A stretch of DNA of 9,021 bases from Wolbachia sp. (GTDB taxonomy: Bacteria; Pseudomonadota; Alphaproteobacteria; Rickettsiales; Anaplasmataceae): NCBI GenBank assembly GCA_028803175.1, contig JARBCG010000064.1, positions 1 through 9,021 on the forward strand, in the 5' to 3' direction. Under the pieces are notes generated by a model, which saw only the letters and a program-made list of their open reading frames with translations, had not been told where the DNA came from and ran no database searches. Every line of letters begins with the position of its first letter. The first letter of the stretch is position 1. This document shows positions 6,136 to 9,021 of the stretch, piece after piece. A program made the position numbers and the translations under genes.

Positions 6136-6651
6136 CAAATCAAGAAAAATAATAAAAATAGAATCAATGAATTCATTATAGCTAAAGAAGTACGTTTAGT
6201 TGATCATAATGGTGAAATGGTTGGAATCGTATCAATAGAGCAAGCTTTAGAGTCTGCACAAAATGTTGGCTTAGATCTAGTTGAAATTGCACCTGATTCA
6301 ACTCCTCCAGTGTGTAAAATCTTAGATTATAGTAAACAAAAATATGATGCAAAGAAGAAAGCAAGCGAAGCAAAAAAGAAACAAAAAGCAGTAACTACAA
6401 AGGAAATTAAGATAGGTCCAAATATTGGTGATCATGACTATGGGACAAAATTGCGTCAAGCTAGGGATTTTCTTACACATGGCTATAAAGTTAAAGTCAC
6501 AATGAGGTTTAGAGGTAGAGAGCTTATAAACACTGATGTTGGATTAGAAAAATTAGAACGGCTAATTAGAGATACTGAGGATATTGCAAAGATAGAATTA
6601 TCACCTAAAAGAGAAGGTAATCAATATTTTTTAGCACTTGCTGCTAAATAA
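6133..6651 (+). CDS. infC: Translation initiation factor IF-3
   Basis: IF3 binds the 30S subunit, keeps it apart from 50S and checks start-codon/initiator-tRNA pairing. The 172 residues are normal in length. The N-domain begins RINEFIIAKEVRLVDHNGEM (10-29) and contains VEIAPDSTPPVCKILDYSKQ (50-69), the IF3 signature region. A lysine/alanine-rich linker (about 71-90) leads to the C-domain with KEIKIGPNIGDHDYGTKLRQ (90-109) and KVKVTMRFRGRE (119-130). The start is TTG, supported by a GGAG site. infC genes of other bacteria also often use non-ATG starts, linked in E. coli (AUU) to autoregulation. It is last in the fabI-nuoI-thrS-infC run. The usual downstream rpmI-rplT pair is absent, and the final 10 codons plus stop overlap the convergent rsmE. 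Confidence 0.96.
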   Translation: MQIKKNNKNRINEFIIAKEVRLVDHNGEMVGIVSIEQALESAQNVGLDLVEIAPDSTPPVCKILDYSKQKYDAKKKASEAKKKQKAVTTKEIKIGPNIGDHDYGTKLRQARDFLTHGYKVKVTMRFRGRELINTDVGLEKLERLIRDTEDIAKIELSPKREGNQYFLALAAK

Positions 6652-7340
6652 TGCTCATTAACGTAAGCAAGTGCAGCAACTACTGCAGTATCTACTCTTA
6701 AAATCCTGCTACCAAGTCTTAGTTTTTGGCAAAATTTATCAGCAAAAACAAGCTCACTTGCTGAAAAACCACCTTCAGGGCCAACAATAATAGCAACTTC
6801 TTTTTTATTTTTTAGTACCTCACTTGAAGATTTACCCTTACATGTTTCATCACACAAAATAAAATTCTTATCTTGATAATCAGGCAAATCATAAAAACTA
6901 ATCGGAGATAAAATTTCTGGTATTCTCATTCTCTCGCATTGCTCTGCTGCTTCAATTGCTTGTAACCTTATTCTCTCTGAATTAACATTTTTTACTACTG
7001 TATGCTCTGTTAGAATAAACTGAATGCAGGTCACTCCCATTTCGGTTGCCTGTCTTATTATATTACTTAAAGCAGTGCTTTTTACCAAAGCACAATATAG
7101 GTATAAATTTTCCTCATGTTGCTGCGCTTTAACACATTTTATTAGTCTAACCTGCACTGATTTGCGTTGTATCTCGAGAATTTTTCCCAACCATTCTCCA
7201 TCTTTTCCATTAAAAAGAAAGATATTGTCATGTTTCTTAAGTCGCATGACATTGCATATATAGTGACTTTGCTGTGGATTGAGTGCTAAGTTAATATCTT
7301 GCAATAGAGTTTCCTCAACGTAAAGCCTCACTTTTTTCAT
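6621..7340 (-). CDS. rsmE: 16S rRNA (uracil-1498-N3)-methyltransferase
   Basis: RsmE is a SPOUT-class, SAM-dependent enzyme that methylates U1498 of 16S rRNA in the 30S subunit. The 239 residues match the family (about 240). An N-terminal PUA-like domain includes HYICNVMRLKKHDNIFLFNG (26-45). The knotted SPOUT domain follows, with KSTALSNIIRQATEMGV (87-103), AIEAAEQCERMRIPEI (128-143), the SAM-loop motif IVGPEGGFSASE (185-196) and LGSRILRVDTAVVAAL (209-224), where the family usually has RILRxETA. The ATG at 7338-7340 gives the normal short N-terminus. The C-terminal ten codons and stop lie antisense to the end of infC (31-bp convergent overlap). It is divergent from the transporter gene across a 364-base spacer. 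Confidence 0.93.
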   Translation of the reverse strand: MKKVRLYVEETLLQDINLALNPQQSHYICNVMRLKKHDNIFLFNGKDGEWLGKILEIQRKSVQVRLIKCVKAQQHEENLYLYCALVKSTALSNIIRQATEMGVTCIQFILTEHTVVKNVNSERIRLQAIEAAEQCERMRIPEILSPISFYDLPDYQDKNFILCDETCKGKSSSEVLKNKKEVAIIVGPEGGFSASELVFADKFCQKLRLGSRILRVDTAVVAALAYVNEHYLAASAKKY

Positions 7341-7456
7341 TTAATACGTATTTCCACTTAGGATTAATTTACCAAATAAACATGCAGCTGCAAATTATAT
7401 AATTACTCCTAACTTGTAATATCTCTATTATTTTCAACTTTTAAAAAGTATTTATC

Positions 7457-7483
7457 TTGATTCTTAACGATATTTATTATAAT
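7457..7483 (+). promoter_or_regulatory. Promoter-like site in the spacer upstream of the transporter
   Basis: TTGATT (7457-7462) is followed by a 15-base spacer and a perfect TATAAT (7478-7483). The spacer is 1-2 bases shorter than optimal. It could drive a small transcript or a long-leader mRNA of the transporter gene 220 bases downstream. In such AT-rich DNA a chance match is a real possibility. Confidence 0.3.
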
Positions 7484-7501
7484 ATTAATAAATAAGGCAT
7501 A

Positions 7502-7567
7502 ATGAATATGTACAGCCCTTTCTCCAATAGTCCGAATATGATAAAACTTTCCAGACTGAGCAGTTAA
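7502..7567 (+). CDS. Possible 21-codon small ORF, function unknown
   Basis: An ATG at 7502 opens a 21-residue frame rich in Ser, Asn and Met that ends in TAA at 7565-7567. An aagg purine stretch lies 5 bases before the start, and a promoter-like site with perfect TATAAT ends 18 bases before it. No family is recognised, and at this length the frame may be fortuitous. If real, it could be a leader peptide or part of a small RNA. Confidence 0.15.
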   Translation: MNMYSPFSNSPNMIKLSRLSS

Positions 7568-7608
7568 CATTCCGTGCTTGTTTTATTAAAATTTGTACAG
7601 TTATGTAT

Positions 7609-7636
7609 TTGACACTAGCAAATAAGGTTTTAGCTA
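7609..7636 (+). promoter_or_regulatory. Weak candidate promoter for the transporter gene
   Basis: A consensus TTGACA (7609-7614) is followed 16 bases later by a poor -10 (tagcta, 7631-7636). TATTAG at 7635-7640 is a better hexamer but lies 20 bases away. The position, about 70 bases before the GTG start, is suitable. Confidence 0.25.
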
Positions 7637-7704
7637 TTAGGTTTTTATATAGCTTTACTAAATTCTAAAAAATAGTCAAAATATTAAATAAACAAATAAA
7701 GCCA

Positions 7705-8976
7705 GTGCAAAATCGTCAAATAAAGAACATATTGATATCAAACATACTTTGCAGAATGGCAATATGGTATGATTATATGCTCTTTATTGAGTTAATTAAT
7801 ATAATCAGTAGAGAATTTTTCCTCACGGGTGATTCCTATCATAACATACTTAGGTTATTTGGAATATCGTGGCTCAGCACCACGATAAGGCCACTTGGTG
7901 CATTTATATTTGGTTATATTGGTGATAAGTATGGAAGAAGAATCGCGCTGCTAACTTCCATTTTGCTAATATCAATTCCATCTAGTTTAATTGCACTTAT
8001 TCCAAGTTATGAGCAGTCAGGTATAACTGCAACTATACTACTTATTCTAATTCAGATCACACAAGGAACAGCATTTGGAGCTGAACAGGGAAGCTCTGTT
8101 TATTTAATAGAACATTCAACTGATAAAAAGAAATTAGGTATGTTTTTTGGAATAATAGGCCTTGGTAGATCTCTTGGCATTTTACTTTCAGCAGTCATGG
8201 TGATCATCTGCAAAAAAACTACTGATTTTAATGCTTGGGGATGGAGATTGCCTTTTGTTCTTTCTGCTATTTTGGGGATGATTGGTGCATATAGTAGATA
8301 TATATTAAAGGAAACATTAGCGTATGAGACTAATAAAAGCCGAGATAATTTATCTAACTCACCGATTGTAGAACTAATAAAACGTCATAAAAGGGCGTTG
8401 ATACTTGCAATTTTGATGGCTATGCCAGTTAATGTTATTGTTGGTTTTACAATATTTTTTCGAGCGCTTGCAAAGGAAATAGTATTAATGGAAATATATG
8501 TTACTACATATATCAATGAAATCATTTTAATTATAACCAGCGTATTAATACAAATATCTGCAATCATTCTTGGGGTATTATCTGATAAAATAGGTAGAGA
8601 AAAGGTCGCAATTTCATGTATTGTAATATCGATGGTATTGTGCTGTCCAATGCTATCTATTGCATATTACTACAAGAGCTACCTTGTGATTACACTCAGT
8701 GTAATGACCCTTGCTATAGTTGAAACAGGAATAACACCGATTGGAATAGTTTTGTCTGAGCTATTCCCTACAAAAGTTAGATTTAGCGGTGTTAGCTTAT
8801 CACGCAATATCGCATCTGCTTTATATGGAGGCTTAACTCCAATGATATGTACTTGGCTTACTATTCAATCTACTCAAATCAACTTTGCAGCTGGACTTTA
8901 TGTGATCTTTTGTCTATCAATTAGTTTAGTAGCAATATTGCAAGTCAAACCACAAGATAAAAAATTCGATTGGTAA
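7705..8976 (+). CDS. Major facilitator superfamily transporter, ProP-like metabolite:H+ symporter family
   Basis: This is a 423-residue inner-membrane protein with about 12 hydrophobic segments split by a central charged loop (about 203-230). Family marks in order: WYDYMLF (21-27, counterpart of the EWYDF of ProP-like carriers, with Ile for Glu), the MFS loop motif GDKYGRR (73-79), FGAEQGSSVYLIEHS (124-138), WGWRLPFVLSA (178-188), the second-half repeat SDKIGREKV (293-301) and ELFPTKVRFSG (352-362). These point to the metabolite:H+ symporter group, whose members carry proline/betaine or organic acids. The actual substrate cannot be read from sequence, so no gene symbol is assigned. The start is GTG: it is the only usual initiator between an in-frame stop (TAA 7666-7668) and the first membrane segment. 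No strong ribosome-binding site precedes it. Rickettsiales often carry several diverged ProP paralogues. Confidence 0.85.
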   Translation: MQNRQIKNILISNILCRMAIWYDYMLFIELINIISREFFLTGDSYHNILRLFGISWLSTTIRPLGAFIFGYIGDKYGRRIALLTSILLISIPSSLIALIPSYEQSGITATILLILIQITQGTAFGAEQGSSVYLIEHSTDKKKLGMFFGIIGLGRSLGILLSAVMVIICKKTTDFNAWGWRLPFVLSAILGMIGAYSRYILKETLAYETNKSRDNLSNSPIVELIKRHKRALILAILMAMPVNVIVGFTIFFRALAKEIVLMEIYVTTYINEIILIITSVLIQISAIILGVLSDKIGREKVAISCIVISMVLCCPMLSIAYYYKSYLVITLSVMTLAIVETGITPIGIVLSELFPTKVRFSGVSLSRNIASALYGGLTPMICTWLTIQSTQINFAAGLYVIFCLSISLVAILQVKPQDKKFDW

Positions 8977-8979
8977 AAG

Positions 8980-9008
8980 TCTTCTAACGCCAACTATAGA
9001 TTAGAAGA
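8980..9008. terminator. Possible hairpin after the transporter gene
   Basis: An 8-bp perfect stem (tcttctaa / ttagaaga) with a 13-base loop lies 4 bases after the transporter stop codon. The stem is AT-rich and no T-tract follows on the plus strand, so it is not a textbook intrinsic terminator. Placement right after the stop is the only supporting point. Confidence 0.25.
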
Positions 9009-9021
9009 AAGCAAAAAAGCC

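Larger units (their letters stand above)
7341..7704. other. Divergent intergenic spacer between rsmE and the transporter gene
   Basis: This is a 364-base, very AT-rich spacer. It holds palindromes tgcagctgca (7383-7392) and attatataat (7394-7403); the latter gives a TATAAT on both strands and could be the -10 of rsmE on the minus strand, though no good -35 accompanies it. A promoter-like site followed by a 21-codon ORF (7457-7567) and a consensus -35 (7609-7614) are described separately. No tRNA, rRNA or IS sequence is recognised. Confidence 0.55.

Noticed and set aside
1..9021. CRISPR array, tRNA or rRNA genes, toxin-antitoxin or phage genes
   Set aside because: No regularly spaced repeats, no cloverleaf with a TTC-type T-arm and CCA-side acceptor pairing, and no phage or toxin-like reading frames were seen on either strand.

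Overview
The window is AT-rich bacterial chromosome that looks like a Rickettsiales endosymbiont, most probably Wolbachia. No species call can be proved without a search. The reasons are the low GC, sparse Shine-Dalgarno signals, decayed IS200-type insertion sequences, a dispersed palindromic repeat of a type I associate with Wolbachia intergenic DNA, an alphaproteobacterial L36 and FtsB, a single nuoI detached from other nuo genes, and a ProP-like transporter.

Layout. Positions 1-484 hold a decayed IS200/IS605-family element on the minus strand. A small plus-strand block follows with rpmJ (ribosomal protein L36, preceded by the best promoter in the window) and ftsB (division protein). A short palindromic repeat (about 1171-1232) and a second IS200 fragment (about 1266-1456, plus strand) come next. 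The two IS fragments form an inverted repeat of about 93% identity around rpmJ-ftsB. purM (minus strand, purine synthesis) begins 10 bases beyond the second fragment.

A 311-bp divergent spacer separates purM from four tightly spaced plus-strand genes, fabI-nuoI-thrS-infC (gaps of 19, 21-or-fewer and 12 bases depending on the thrS start), which look like one operon. They cover fatty-acid elongation, a complex I Fe-S subunit, threonyl-tRNA synthetase and initiation factor IF3. infC starts at TTG, and its 3' end overlaps by 31 bp the convergent rsmE (16S rRNA m3U1498 methyltransferase). A 364-bp spacer then leads to a GTG-initiated major facilitator transporter of the ProP/MHS type, which ends just before the window does.

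Most of the window is conserved housekeeping sequence. I see no sign of a new defence, toxin or biosynthetic system. The points most worth a second look are the paired IS200 remnants with a shared frameshift, the infC/rsmE tail overlap, the C-terminal extension of FabI, and a promoter-plus-mini-ORF signal in the 7341-7704 spacer.
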